A stretch of 40,413 nucleotides of DNA from an uncultured Bacteroidota bacterium (lineage in GTDB: Bacteria > Bacteroidota > Bacteroidia > Chitinophagales > Chitinophagaceae). Location of the stretch: positions 1-40,413 of the forward strand of contig CAIUZK010000193.1 in the NCBI GenBank assembly GCA_903903635.1, given 5' to 3'. The translations under genes were made by a program, and so were the position numbers. Shown one piece after another: positions 24,267 through 34,730 of the stretch. The notes under the pieces were generated by a model. That model did not search any database, was not told where the DNA came from, and saw only the letters and a list, made by a program, of their open reading frames with translations. The stretch's first letter is position 1, and each line of letters begins with the position of its first letter.

Positions 24267-24905
24267 ATGCATATGAAATGTAGATTTGTTGCTATCCTTT
24301 TTTGTTTGGTAATCCTGGTGATTACAAATAGGGTATATGCTCAGGGGTTAACGCTGGCATCGATTCCCGATCAGCCGGTAATTGAAGCAGAACAAAATGG
24401 GACTTCAAATTTGCCTGTATTTAATACCTATAACTTTACTCATCTTGATCTTGAAAATGGAAATGATCTGTATAATTTTCCGGGTATTGAAAGGGAACCA
24501 AACAATGCCCATATTGGGGGTATAACCACCTTTGTTGGAATAGGAGCCCTAATAGTGGGCATGATCGGTATGTCGGACATATATGGGGGTAAGGAACTGA
24601 ACGGACCAGCGCCACCAATGAGCCCGAGGCAAAGGAACTCATTTAATACCTATAAAGGCGTAGCCATTGCAGGCGGGTCGATAATGACAGTAGGTATTAT
24701 TATAGCCTTAGCCAATGGTGAGGTGCATAGTGTGGGGTATTCGGAAGGTTTTTATTCCAACTCTTCAAGAGGAAGGCATCACTATAGGTTACATTCAGGA
24801 CATAGTAATCATAGCCATAGTGGCAGCAGAGGTCCAAGGCGCTCATCGGGTACCCGCAGTACCAGGGCGCATACGCCAAAACAAGTAGGATCAAGAAAGA
24901 AATAA
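24267..24905 (+). CDS. Secreted or membrane protein with basic His/Ser/Arg-rich tail
   Basis: 212 residues; a second in-frame ATG at 24273 sits better behind the AGGG at 24261-24264 and would remove two residues. The signal peptide ends at about NRVYAQ. Two hydrophobic, Gly-rich segments (GGITTFVGIGALIVGMIGM and GVAIAGGSIMTVGIIIALA) suggest two membrane helices with a short loop. The last 45 residues are low-complexity and strongly basic (RGRHHYRLHSGHSNHSHSG, then SRGPRR and GSRKK). The tail might bind nucleic acid, metal or anionic polymers, but this is inference from composition. No family recognised. It is convergent with the GH3 gene, with one base between the stop codons. Confidence 0.6.
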   Translation: MHMKCRFVAILFCLVILVITNRVYAQGLTLASIPDQPVIEAEQNGTSNLPVFNTYNFTHLDLENGNDLYNFPGIEREPNNAHIGGITTFVGIGALIVGMIGMSDIYGGKELNGPAPPMSPRQRNSFNTYKGVAIAGGSIMTVGIIIALANGEVHSVGYSEGFYSNSSRGRHHYRLHSGHSNHSHSGSRGPRRSSGTRSTRAHTPKQVGSRKK

Positions 24906-24906
24906 A

Positions 24907-27681
24907 CTAATTATCCTTATCCTCCTTAATCTCTATAGTTTCCTTTATCCTGATATCTTTGCTGGAACTGCCTATCATTATCCTGAAGGTGCCGGGCTCA
25001 ACAACCCGCTGCATTTTAGCATTGAGCATTTGCAGCATGTTGGGGGTAATGGTAAAGGTTACTTCTTTTTCCTGCCCGGATGCTAAATGAATGCGCTGAA
25101 AAGATTTCAATTCCTTGATTGGCCGGGCTACTGATGCTAATTCATCTTTTATATACAATTGTACCACCTCGTCGCCATCATAACTACCTGTGTTTTTAAG
25201 GTTGAACTTTAGGGTAATCGGCTCTGAAATAGGGTAGGTCTTCAGGATGGAACGTTTGGAAATGAGATGGGAATTAGAGAGGTCACAATGGCTGTATTCA
25301 AATTGGGTATAGCTTAATCCATAGCCGAATGGGAATAATGGCTGTCCGCTGCCATCAATATAATCATCGCCACGGCCGGTGGGCTTGTGGTTGTAAGTGA
25401 GTGGTAGCTGCCCTTCGGTCATAGGGAATGTGATGGGTAGTTTGCCGGATGGGTTGGTATTGCCCAACAGCATATCGGCAATGGCTTCTCCGCCTGCTTC
25501 ACCTGGATACCATACATCTGCAACTGCATTGACTTTATCCAGCCATGTGTTCATGGTAATAGCACTGCCGCCAAATAATAGAACAACAACAGGCTTGCCG
25601 GTAGCGGCTAAACGCGAAATCATTTCTTCCTGCCTGCCCGGCAGATTCAATTTGCTCCTGTCCTGAAATTCACCTTCATTGATGCCGGCAGCAACAATGA
25701 TAACATCGCTTTCTTTGGCGATTTTTACTGCATCTTCAATCTTCTGTTCCGTTTCATCAACCACATCTGCATTCCAGATAAGTTTTAAACGTGAATTACC
25801 TGATGGCTCTTTGTATTCTATTTTTAGTTGGTACTCCTTGTTTTTTTCGAAGTAGTATTCGGCCAATTTGGTGCTATATGATTGCTGGTTCCAGGTATTG
25901 AGCAGAAGCTTGCCGTTGATATAGAGTTTGTATCCTTCATTGCCTTCTATGCCTATTTTGAAATGCCCGGTAGCAGGGGCTGATATAAAGCCTGTCCAGC
26001 TACAGGAGAAAAAGCCATAGTCAACATAAGGATGCGGAGAGAATAAAGTCCACTGGAAATCGATTTTGGCATCTGTACGTTCTAATGCCGGCCTTCCGTC
26101 CAGGCTTATGTTGTTGTAGTAGATGCCCTTTAATCCGGGTGCTTTGTTGTTTTGATCCCTTGTGAAAAGATACTCAGGCGCAACTACATTGTAGGGTTTA
26201 TAATCACGTCCGCATCCCGGAGCGTAACTTACTGATCGCTCTTTGCCTATGGCTTTGCTTAGTGCATCCAGCAGATTTACTTTATGGTTTCCCGGCCCAC
26301 TATAACCTCCCAGTCTGGCCTCAGTTGCATCGGTGCCGATTAGGGCTATTTTCTTTACTGATGGGGAGAGTGGTAATACTTTTTTATCATCGTTCTTTAA
26401 AAGAACGAATGATTTCTGCGCTGCTTCTTTAGCCAATTTCCGGTGGACTGCAAGAAATGCTGTGTCCTTAGGTTTTACCTGTGGTACGTAGGGATGTTCG
26501 AATAGCCCCAATTCAAATTTAGCACGTAGTACTCTTGCTACCGCACTATCCAGCTTCGTGGTATTTACCATGCCCTGGAGAAATGGTTTCTTAAATAAAT
26601 CGGCATGAGCTATATCGGTCTGGAAAATTACGTCCAACCCGTTCTCTATGGCCTGCTTGCCTGCTTCTTCATAGCCTGATGCCGTAAAATGCAATACATT
26701 GGCTCCACCTACAGCGCCTGCATCTGAAATGACAAATCCGTTAAAGCCCCATTCTTTCTTCAGCTTTTCATTCAGCAGCCAATCATTGGCTGAGCATGGG
26801 CTTCCGTTTAAAGAGTTATAGGCAGTCATGATACTGCGTGAGCCACCTTGTTGGATACATGCTTTGAACGGTATAAAATAGCTCTCCTCCAGTTGACGTT
26901 CATTTAAGTCAATGGGGTAGCTGTCCCTGCCTCCTTCGCCATGATTTACTACAAAATGCTTTGGGGTGGTAATGATACCCGTTTTTTCGAAAGCTGAAAC
27001 GTAGGCAACGCCCATTGCCGCAGATAGCAGTGGATCTTCGCCATAGGTTTCTTCCACACGTCCCCAGCGCACGTCGGTGGCCAGATTAACAACAGGCGAT
27101 AGTGTTTGCCTGATGCCCCTGAGCTTGCATTCATAAGCAATGGCATGGGCAGTCTGATTCATCAATAAAGTATCCCAGGTAGCAGCCAAAGCAATAGATT
27201 GAGGAAATGCTGTAGCGCCTGTTCGCACGAGGCCGTGCAGGGCTTCATCAAAAATAATGATGGGTATACCCAGACGGGATTGTTCTACAAAGTACTTTTG
27301 AATAGTGTTTACTTTTTCTATGGTTTGAAATAAATCCCTGCCCGGATTATAAGCCATCATCTGGCCTGCAACATTGTCATTATTGGCAGTGGTATTAACC
27401 TGGAATCCGAACAGCCCTTCTTTATACTGATCAGTGTTATTGCCCAGATCGCCCGGGATCATAAACAGTTGCCGGAATTTTTCTTCGGGAGTCATACGTT
27501 GCAACAGGTCCTTCACTCTTTCGTCAACCGGGAGTTTGGCATTTTTGTAGGGCAGCAATTGTTGTGCAGATGATAGGGAAGGAATGCAAAGTACCAGGGC
27601 TACAAGAACACTGAAAAAGGTTACGTGCGTTTTATCGCGTGCTGAGTAATTTCTTAAACGAATCATATTCAAGGTTAGCAT
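24907..27681 (-). CDS. Glycoside hydrolase family 3 with inserted PA14 domain (beta-glucosidase-like)
   Basis: 924 residues from 27681; a second ATG at 27666 is possible. The signal peptide region (about 20-39, ending LSSAQ) precedes a GH3 N-domain (about 50-400) with the nucleophile Asp320 in GFVISDAGAV and the conserved KHFVVNHGE. The GH3 C-domain is split by a PA14 carbohydrate-binding insert (about 510-640). A Fn3-like domain closes the protein (about 835-910). This GH3-PA14-Fn3 layout is typical of Bacteroidota beta-glucosidases and beta-xylosidases that trim oligosaccharides in the periplasm; the sugar is not predictable. It is the last gene of the leftward glycosidase operon, starting 2 bases after the DUF4838 gene. 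Confidence 0.93.
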   Translation of the reverse strand: MLTLNMIRLRNYSARDKTHVTFFSVLVALVLCIPSLSSAQQLLPYKNAKLPVDERVKDLLQRMTPEEKFRQLFMIPGDLGNNTDQYKEGLFGFQVNTTANNDNVAGQMMAYNPGRDLFQTIEKVNTIQKYFVEQSRLGIPIIIFDEALHGLVRTGATAFPQSIALAATWDTLLMNQTAHAIAYECKLRGIRQTLSPVVNLATDVRWGRVEETYGEDPLLSAAMGVAYVSAFEKTGIITTPKHFVVNHGEGGRDSYPIDLNERQLEESYFIPFKACIQQGGSRSIMTAYNSLNGSPCSANDWLLNEKLKKEWGFNGFVISDAGAVGGANVLHFTASGYEEAGKQAIENGLDVIFQTDIAHADLFKKPFLQGMVNTTKLDSAVARVLRAKFELGLFEHPYVPQVKPKDTAFLAVHRKLAKEAAQKSFVLLKNDDKKVLPLSPSVKKIALIGTDATEARLGGYSGPGNHKVNLLDALSKAIGKERSVSYAPGCGRDYKPYNVVAPEYLFTRDQNNKAPGLKGIYYNNISLDGRPALERTDAKIDFQWTLFSPHPYVDYGFFSCSWTGFISAPATGHFKIGIEGNEGYKLYINGKLLLNTWNQQSYSTKLAEYYFEKNKEYQLKIEYKEPSGNSRLKLIWNADVVDETEQKIEDAVKIAKESDVIIVAAGINEGEFQDRSKLNLPGRQEEMISRLAATGKPVVVLLFGGSAITMNTWLDKVNAVADVWYPGEAGGEAIADMLLGNTNPSGKLPITFPMTEGQLPLTYNHKPTGRGDDYIDGSGQPLFPFGYGLSYTQFEYSHCDLSNSHLISKRSILKTYPISEPITLKFNLKNTGSYDGDEVVQLYIKDELASVARPIKELKSFQRIHLASGQEKEVTFTITPNMLQMLNAKMQRVVEPGTFRIMIGSSSKDIRIKETIEIKEDKDN

Positions 27682-27683
27682 TG

Positions 27684-29972
27684 TTACTTTACAACTATTT
27701 CATCAACAAAGACCCATGATGAACCACCGGCGGAAGGGTGCCAGTCGAACAGGTGCAGGGTTCCTTTTACTTCAAATTTTACATATCTGAAAGTAGGCTT
27801 GCCTGGAGCAAAATGCCATACCTTAGTCAACTCCGTCTTTTGCTGATCACCTTTTGTTTTCAACTCACCAACGCTTGTGAAATCCTTGCCATTATCTGAA
27901 ACAAAACAAGTGATGGATGCAGGGTGCAATATCCAGCTTTTTGCATCCCAGAGTGTGCTGATCTCAATAGATGTGGCGGGTTCTGGTTTTTCCAGATCCA
28001 GCAGGAGCGAAAAATCTTTTCCTTCCCAACCCAGCCAGTGAACTTTATAATCATTGGCTCCTCTCACACCATTTGTGAGAAAGGATAAGTCTCCATTACT
28101 ATATTGCACTGAAGGCATTGGCTCTGCGGTTACTTTCTTCCGGAAAGCATAATTGCCTTTTACCTGGATATCTATAAACCTCAGTGTACTTTCGTAATAA
28201 TCTTTTGGTGTTAAGCCTGATTCATTAAGGTGTGCAACATTTGCCTGCTTGCAGGTGGCATAAAATGATTCCAGCATTAGCTTCATTTCCGGATCAGGAA
28301 TAAAGTCATTCCCATGCTCAATATACCAGCCATATTTTCTATCATGCTTTTGACCAAACATGTCATTTTTGCCAATTTCCATAATTGCATATTGCAATGG
28401 TAATCTGGCAATTCTGGTGTGTAATAATCTAATTGAATCGTTACTTACAGCTTGCTCAGCATCATCAAAATCTGCATTATACCATAATCCATTTTGAAAA
28501 GATAGAAAATCATTTTGGTGCGCTACCGGATGCCCATATATATCCAATCCTGTTCCTGATTTAATTAATTCGCTTTCGAGTTCGTCCATATATTTGCGAA
28601 TGTAAAAACCAGCCTTACCATAATATCCATCCAGAAATTCTTTTTTAAGATCTTCAATATTAGCATTGGGGTTCCACAATTGCCGGGATATAAGGTATAG
28701 TTTCAGTTCTGAAAATTCCTGTCCTGTTGCAATGTTGGATTGCTGGAAATGTGCCTTTACATTATTCTTACAGAAGAACTGAATATTGGGTTGCAAGACA
28801 TGTATATTAGGAAACGGGCTTACTGAATGGGCAAAGTCGATGGTGTAATCCCAGAGATAAATGCGTTTGCAGATTTTGCCCCAATCCTCAATATCTTTTA
28901 CAAACGATTTGCTGCCCTCGTCCTGCGCAATGGGTTTGCTGCGGTTTAGCTCAATGGTGCAGAGCATTACCTGCACATTGCTCAATGGCTTTGTTACCAC
29001 TGGTGCGGGTCTGCTGAACTGGTAGGCAAGTGTAGAAATTATCTTATCCGGGAAACGGGCAGCTACCTGGTTTACAAACCTGATTACAGGCCCTGCCGGG
29101 CTTTTCTCTTCATCAATTATTTTCTGGCATTTATCGCAATGGCAATAAGAGAAATTGTCGTTCTGGCTAACAGACCAATATTGCTTTTCGGGTTGCAACT
29201 TCATTTCATTTTCCAGCTTATCAATTACAAGCTTCAGTACATCGGGATTGGAGAGGCATAACTGGTCTATGATGCGCTTGCCATTCATGAAAGCAAAGTA
29301 TTCGGGATTTGATTTGAAGTAATCCTGCCAGGGTATCAGTCGGTTGAAAGTGTGCACATAATAACCGGTGGCATAGTACTCTTCAATAGTGTTAAGCCGG
29401 TTCCAATCAATAAATTCTTCATCCACCTTTTCGGAGATATTGACTATTCGGATATCATTGGCAGGCTGCTCGCTATGATCTATGGGTGGTAATACAACAT
29501 CTTTCTTATGCGGTATTACCTTGTATGAGGGGCTATAATAATGACAATCAAAATAATGCTCCAACAAATATATTACCCCGTAAATACACCCCTTGCCCCT
29601 GCCGCCGCTGATTATCACATTATTGGCACCGGTCTTTATAGAAAAACAATCAGGATTATTTATCCGGCTATCCTGTAGGATGGTGATATTATAGCTTGTG
29701 TTTTTATTGGCCAGTGTAAGTTGGCATCCTGAGATCTGTTTAATATAGCTTTGAAGGAGTTCGGCGGCTCTTAATTCATTTTTACCGGCATTGGGTGCGA
29801 CTACTATAGAATACTTGCTGGAGCCATTTGTAACAATATGGAGATCTTTTGCTTCTGATACTGTGGCTAAAAACAATAAAAATAAGATCAGGAAGTTGCT
29901 GAACTTCCGGACTGATTGTTTGCCCGTCGAACTTTGATAATATTTACTCCTGATCATTGCTTTTATTTTCAA
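27684..29972 (-). CDS. DUF4838 protein with GH67-N-like and discoidin-like domains
   Basis: 762 residues. The signal/anchor segment is at about 20-41. A domain resembling the N-domain of alpha-glucuronidases follows (about 42-165; IVVAPNAGKNELRAAELLQSYI). The DUF4838 core (about 200-480) contains the cysteine cluster YCHCDKCQKI and the WDY and PFPNI motifs. The C-terminal F5/8 type C-like beta-sandwich (about 640-760) reads W-x-G-W-E-G-K-D-F-S and ends RYVKFEVKGTL. DUF4838 proteins are common in Bacteroidota carbohydrate loci but their enzymatic role is not settled. Start choice: 29972 or 29957. It begins 11 bases after the GH38-like gene and ends 2 bases before the GH3 gene, so translation is probably coupled. 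Confidence 0.85.
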   Translation of the reverse strand: MKIKAMIRSKYYQSSTGKQSVRKFSNFLILFLLFLATVSEAKDLHIVTNGSSKYSIVVAPNAGKNELRAAELLQSYIKQISGCQLTLANKNTSYNITILQDSRINNPDCFSIKTGANNVIISGGRGKGCIYGVIYLLEHYFDCHYYSPSYKVIPHKKDVVLPPIDHSEQPANDIRIVNISEKVDEEFIDWNRLNTIEEYYATGYYVHTFNRLIPWQDYFKSNPEYFAFMNGKRIIDQLCLSNPDVLKLVIDKLENEMKLQPEKQYWSVSQNDNFSYCHCDKCQKIIDEEKSPAGPVIRFVNQVAARFPDKIISTLAYQFSRPAPVVTKPLSNVQVMLCTIELNRSKPIAQDEGSKSFVKDIEDWGKICKRIYLWDYTIDFAHSVSPFPNIHVLQPNIQFFCKNNVKAHFQQSNIATGQEFSELKLYLISRQLWNPNANIEDLKKEFLDGYYGKAGFYIRKYMDELESELIKSGTGLDIYGHPVAHQNDFLSFQNGLWYNADFDDAEQAVSNDSIRLLHTRIARLPLQYAIMEIGKNDMFGQKHDRKYGWYIEHGNDFIPDPEMKLMLESFYATCKQANVAHLNESGLTPKDYYESTLRFIDIQVKGNYAFRKKVTAEPMPSVQYSNGDLSFLTNGVRGANDYKVHWLGWEGKDFSLLLDLEKPEPATSIEISTLWDAKSWILHPASITCFVSDNGKDFTSVGELKTKGDQQKTELTKVWHFAPGKPTFRYVKFEVKGTLHLFDWHPSAGGSSWVFVDEIVVK

Positions 29973-29983
29973 AAGGAAATTGC

Positions 29984-32900
29984 TTACCTGATTATATATT
30001 CACTTACACCCATTGGCTCCAGAATAATGTTGCCTGTTATATCCGACTTTTGCCCGGTTGCTTTGTTAATAAGGTTTGTGGGTTGGAAGGACTTCCATAC
30101 AAAGCCTGTTTGTTGTGCTCTTGGTGCGGTGTTATAAAACCTTACCATGAATCCACCATCCCTTAAAGGTGTAATACTGGTTACCACCACAAGGTTGTTG
30201 TTCAATTCAAACAGGCTTTTCGAAGCTACATTTTGATCTTTGACGGGTATAGCTATCAGTGGCTGGGTAAATTCTTCTGCGGCCCTTTCCATCTCATCAT
30301 ATGCTACGGGGCCATGGGGTCGGAGGCAATATTTGAAATGGGCTATGCCCTCCTGGTCGGCTTTATAGTTGGTATGCCAATAGTTGTTCATGGCATAGCT
30401 AAACCATGTGCTGGTGGGCGCGTTTTCTTTTTTCCATTGTCTCAGGCCCTGGTTTACAACCAGTCTTTCATCAGCCATACCCCCTGGTTCGACCAACGGA
30501 ATTTCGAGCATCATCATTTGTATACCCCTGCCGCCTGAAGATACATCCATCCATCTGCGGCCATACAGATAATCAACATTGCTTCCGGCCAATTGGTCGT
30601 TAAGATAACGCATGGAGCCATAACCCGCATCCAGGGTTGCCCTGTTTAGTTCACTGTTGAAAGGGAACGCAAAATGAATACTCTCTTTGTTGCGCACCAT
30701 CTTTTTATCTACCATATTATCTATCCTTACTTCATTGCTACCTGCTACCAATGAGATTCTTCGCTCTAAGCCGTTTGTGCCTGGCGCCTCTGATGTAATG
30801 CTTAGTGTTGAGATAACCCTTCCTTCTTCTATCCATTTCACTTTTACATGACCATTTGTTACTGCATCGGCAGGGTTGAGGCCCGCCTCATACCAATAGC
30901 TGTTCAAACCCTGTTTATTAAAGATACCCGCATAATTATATTTGTCGGTCATGCGAATATCTGTAATGCTGCCATTTTCAAAACTCCATCCAAATGTCAC
31001 CAACTCATTCGACATTTCATTTGAACTGTTGGTATAGAAACTTCCGAAAAATGGGGCATCTTCATTCAGTATCTGATAAGTGGCACAACCAAGCGCGGGC
31101 ACATCTTTTGCAATAAAAATATAGTTGCCACTGCTCAGCAACTGCAACGGAACAATGCTGCCATCCGGGCATTTTACAGATTTACCTCGTGTGGTAGCGC
31201 TGAATGTTACCGGTCCACTCCTTTTCCACGAACAGGTATTGTATACTACTATTTTTTTTGAAGATGGATCTGATATGGGTTCCAGTAAATCCTTTTCCAG
31301 TTTATTGGCCTGGCTTACCCCATCCAGCATAAACTGTTTTTTTATGCGCCATTGTTCTTTCACAAAAGGTTCATCTGGCTCGGATGTGCTGTTGTAAGCG
31401 CCCCAGGTATGCTCGTGAAACATGATTATGTTGGTCCAGGCATCGTAGAAATTTTGTTCGTTGTATCTGGCAGGATCGATAATGGCATAGAGGCTGCCCA
31501 GTTGTTGCAGCTTCAAACTATTCAGCCTGTTCTTTCCTTCTTCATCGGCACTCGATATGGCGCCATCTTCCCAGTAGGGCGTTATATCTCCTTTGGCTAC
31601 AGGTAGCTGATCTCCGTATTTCTGTTCAAACTTTTCGAATAACTTATCAGTTGTATTCAATACCAGTTTAGGGGATTCATATTTTTCATTCCATTCCTTT
31701 ACAAACCTTGAAATACTTGTATCTATAGGCCCGTTGTCGGCAACAATGTTATACCTCCATTGTACTATATCGTATGGGTATTTCTTTTCGTCCAGTTCGT
31801 TAAGGTAGGTGGCAATCTTTTTTGGGCCACGGTCGAAGACCTCGCCGGGTGCTGTGCCATGCCACGATGAATAACCCTTGCCTGCAGTCCAGAACAACAC
31901 TTTTTCTTCGCCGGAAGGAGATACCCACCACGCAGGTTTATCGGCCCATGCCCTTACAAAATGTCCCACACGGTCACCCATAAAAGGTGTGTCTCTCCCA
32001 TATAATTAGGTCCGCTTGAAAAGTACTTTACACCTCCATGAGAAAGTGCTGTAACCGTTGTCCATGCATAACCGGGAATATTCGATATCATGGCGCTTTT
32101 CAAACTGATGCCGTATTCTTTATTCAGTTGCTGTGCGTAGTCGGTATAATGAAAGGTTTCTTCGGGCAGGCTTAAGCCGGTGAGGATATTGGCATAGAGG
32201 GCAGATAAGCAAATGGAACCTTCCTTTACCGCTTTTATAAACCGTTCCTTTTGTTGGGCCGTGGCCTGCTTCATATAGTTCTCCACTGCCCAGAGTGATT
32301 CTACATTCCATTTGAACCGGGCCTCTTCCGGGTAGTCCCTGGTGGCCTCTATCATTTGCAGGGCATCATCTATGTTTTTAATGTGGATCTTCAGTACTTC
32401 GGGCTGTAGATGTGAATAACCGATGTCGGTATGTGAATGATGTATGAAATCCAGTTCCCGGTAAGTAACTGGTTTGATCTGTACATATTTATCCAGCAAC
32501 ACTTTTTTACCCACCGTTACTTTTATCAGCACACTATCCGGTTGTTTTACTGCAGCAACCGGGATATCAAAATGATTCACCCCGTTTTGCACAGTGAAGG
32601 TGTAATCCTCTTTATTGTTGACCAACACATGGAATGGAGATGGCTTGCCGAAATGTAAGGCTGTCAATACAACAGGCTGTTTGCCGTTTTTTAGTATAAA
32701 TGGCATAGGCTCTATGTCTGCCTTTTCTTCAAATGAGAATTTGAAGGTCATGTACCAGTCATTGCTGTTTTGTGCCTGGCCTATAACTTTTAATTTTAGT
32801 GGCTTGCCGGGTTTTACTCTTGCTGCAGGCAGGCGAAGGTAGGCAAGACCATGGGCATCGTTGGCGCCATCTCTTTTGGTTTGCTGAAATATCAGGGCTG

Positions 32901-33306
32901 TGCTATCTGGGGCTGTAAATATCCAGTTAGGGTGTTGGTGGGCAGGGTAGGTAGTAAATGTGAGCACCTTTTCATCATCAATATACAAATCGAAATTGCG
33001 CTCGCCCTTGCTGGTACCAGATGAATGTGCGGCTACCCAGCTAAAGTATACATAAGGCCCTTTTATTTTTTCCGGCGCTGGTGCGGTTTCCCATTCTATT
33101 ATCTTCTTGCCGTCGGTGGTACGGGTGAGCAGGGAAGTAGTGGCATAGTCGGGGAATGCTGAGAAGTAACTTAGGTTTTCACCGGTTAGCTCATGCGCAA
33201 AGCCATTTATCCAGTCTATTTGCCCAAACCATGGCACATCTGCCTGCGCACTACAGTAGTTGGTTGTAAATAAAAATAACGCTAATAATGTCATTAATCT
33301 TTTCAT
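29984..33306 (-). pseudogene. GH38-like alpha-mannosidase-type protein (DUF5054-like), frameshifted
   Basis: Two overlapping frames (33306-31954, 450 codons; 31981-29984, 665 codons) make one protein of about 1107 residues if one base is restored near 31986. The N-terminal part has a signal peptide (ending CSAQA) and beta-rich domains to about 280. The GH38-type catalytic start follows: IHHSHTDIGYS (His290, His292, Asp294). The frame breaks in ETHLLWVTVWDIL; adding a C to the CC run gives ETHPFMGDRVGHFVRAWADK, joining smoothly to the second frame, which carries FHEHTWGAYNS and the mannosidase-like beta-sandwich. At the presumed nucleophile the protein reads SNIPGYAW (Asn409) where GH38 enzymes have Asp. 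It may be a true pseudogene, programmed shift or assembly error. Confidence 0.8.
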
Positions 33307-33367
33307 GCCTCAATCTCTTGCTCTGATCTGTTTTTATAAAGTTGTTCTCTGTTGGCCTCTGCTGTTA

Positions 33368-34705
33368 TTAATCAAATCCGCCTTTGCCTTTATACAGTTT
33401 TACAGGGCCATCCAGTTTTAGTTTTATCACAGTTAGGTATTTGTCGGCTGCACCGTCGGGTACATCTATATACACCAGGCCGGGCACAGAGCTCCAGCTT
33501 ATCTTGCCCACAACTTTGTGCTTTAGTTTGGTGCCTGCACCTAATACAGTTATATCTTCGATCTTGTTGTACAGCCCTTTGAGCATAATTGTGCCGGGCT
33601 GCCTGCTGTGAACAAATAAATACAGGGTGGATGAGTCTTTGGATAATGTAGTAGGCCCGTAAAAATGGCCCTGAGGAATGCCCCCAATGGTATTGAAAAT
33701 GGCCTCGCCGTTTCTTTTGTTCCAGGCGCCCAGTTCTTTAAGCACATGTACCTGTTCGTCGGGTATGGTGCCATCTTCGCGCGGACCCATATCGAGCAGC
33801 AGGTTGCCGCCATTGGCTACGGCATCGGCAAATATGGTTATCACTTCATAGGGCGTTTTCCAGTTGTTGTCGTGGTGGAAGCCCCAGTTATCATTGGTAG
33901 TCATGCATAGCTCCCACCAGTTGTAGGCAGGCCTTGATACCGGAAAGTTTTGCTCGGGTGTGGCATAGTCGCCATAACCCTGCAGGCGACCATTGATGAT
34001 CGCTTTCGGGTTACTGGTCAGTATCATATGCCTCACCTTTTCCGATTGCCATTCTTCTGCACTGTGCTCCCAGTCGCCATCAAACCACCACAGGTCGGGT
34101 TTGAACATAGTAGCTATTTCCTGTATCTGCCCCTGAAAAAAGCGTTGAAACCTGGCCCATCTTTCATAATCATTTTGCACCTCGTATCGGTTGGAGTCTT
34201 TGATGAATCCAGGGTAATCATTATTACTCCAATCAATCAATGAGAAGTAAGCGCCACACTTTATATCACGCTTGCGCAACTCTTCAAAAAAAGGTTTTAT
34301 CAGGTCTTTCTTTGCAGGGGTGGCCTTTACACTGCTCAGTGAGTTCATCCGTGTGTCATACATGGCCACCCCATCATGGTGCTTGGTAGTGATAACGGCA
34401 TAGCGTGCGCCGCTCTCCTTGATCAGGTCGGCCCACATGGCTGGGTCGTAATGGCTGAGGGTAAAGCCGCTTAATTGTTTCATGTAATCGCTATGGCTTA
34501 TCTTTTTATTATAGAAGCTCCAAGACTCATCAATGCCAGTAACCGCATATATGCCCTCATGAATGAATATGCCCAGCTTCGCATCAGCAAACCATGGCAT
34601 CTTACCCTTAATAGAATCCGGATTTACCTTTTGCTGTGCATAACTGCTCATGCATCCCAACATAAAGATCATTAAGACTATTAAGGTGTTTCTATTTCTA
34701 CCCAT
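33368..34705 (-). CDS. Alpha-L-fucosidase, GH29 (copy 1)
   Basis: 445 residues. The signal peptide (about 8-23; a lipobox-like LGCMS is present, so a lipoprotein is possible) is followed by a GH29 catalytic barrel (about 28-340). Conserved features are WADLIKESGARYAVITTKHHDGVAMYD, the nucleophile region LWWFDGDW (Asp209) and the fucosidase-typical PAYNWWELCMT. At the start of the barrel the usual IHWG reads IHEG (Glu50). A short beta-sandwich closes the protein. It should release L-fucose from glycans in the periplasm or at the cell surface. It is not similar enough to copy 2 to be a recent duplicate. It lies 61 bases upstream of the GH38-like gene in the same operon; the repeat tract separates it from copy 2. 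Confidence 0.9.
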   Translation of the reverse strand: MGRNRNTLIVLMIFMLGCMSSYAQQKVNPDSIKGKMPWFADAKLGIFIHEGIYAVTGIDESWSFYNKKISHSDYMKQLSGFTLSHYDPAMWADLIKESGARYAVITTKHHDGVAMYDTRMNSLSSVKATPAKKDLIKPFFEELRKRDIKCGAYFSLIDWSNNDYPGFIKDSNRYEVQNDYERWARFQRFFQGQIQEIATMFKPDLWWFDGDWEHSAEEWQSEKVRHMILTSNPKAIINGRLQGYGDYATPEQNFPVSRPAYNWWELCMTTNDNWGFHHDNNWKTPYEVITIFADAVANGGNLLLDMGPREDGTIPDEQVHVLKELGAWNKRNGEAIFNTIGGIPQGHFYGPTTLSKDSSTLYLFVHSRQPGTIMLKGLYNKIEDITVLGAGTKLKHKVVGKISWSSVPGLVYIDVPDGAADKYLTVIKLKLDGPVKLYKGKGGFD

Positions 34706-34730
34706 TTTTGAAACTGCATTTTTTATATTT

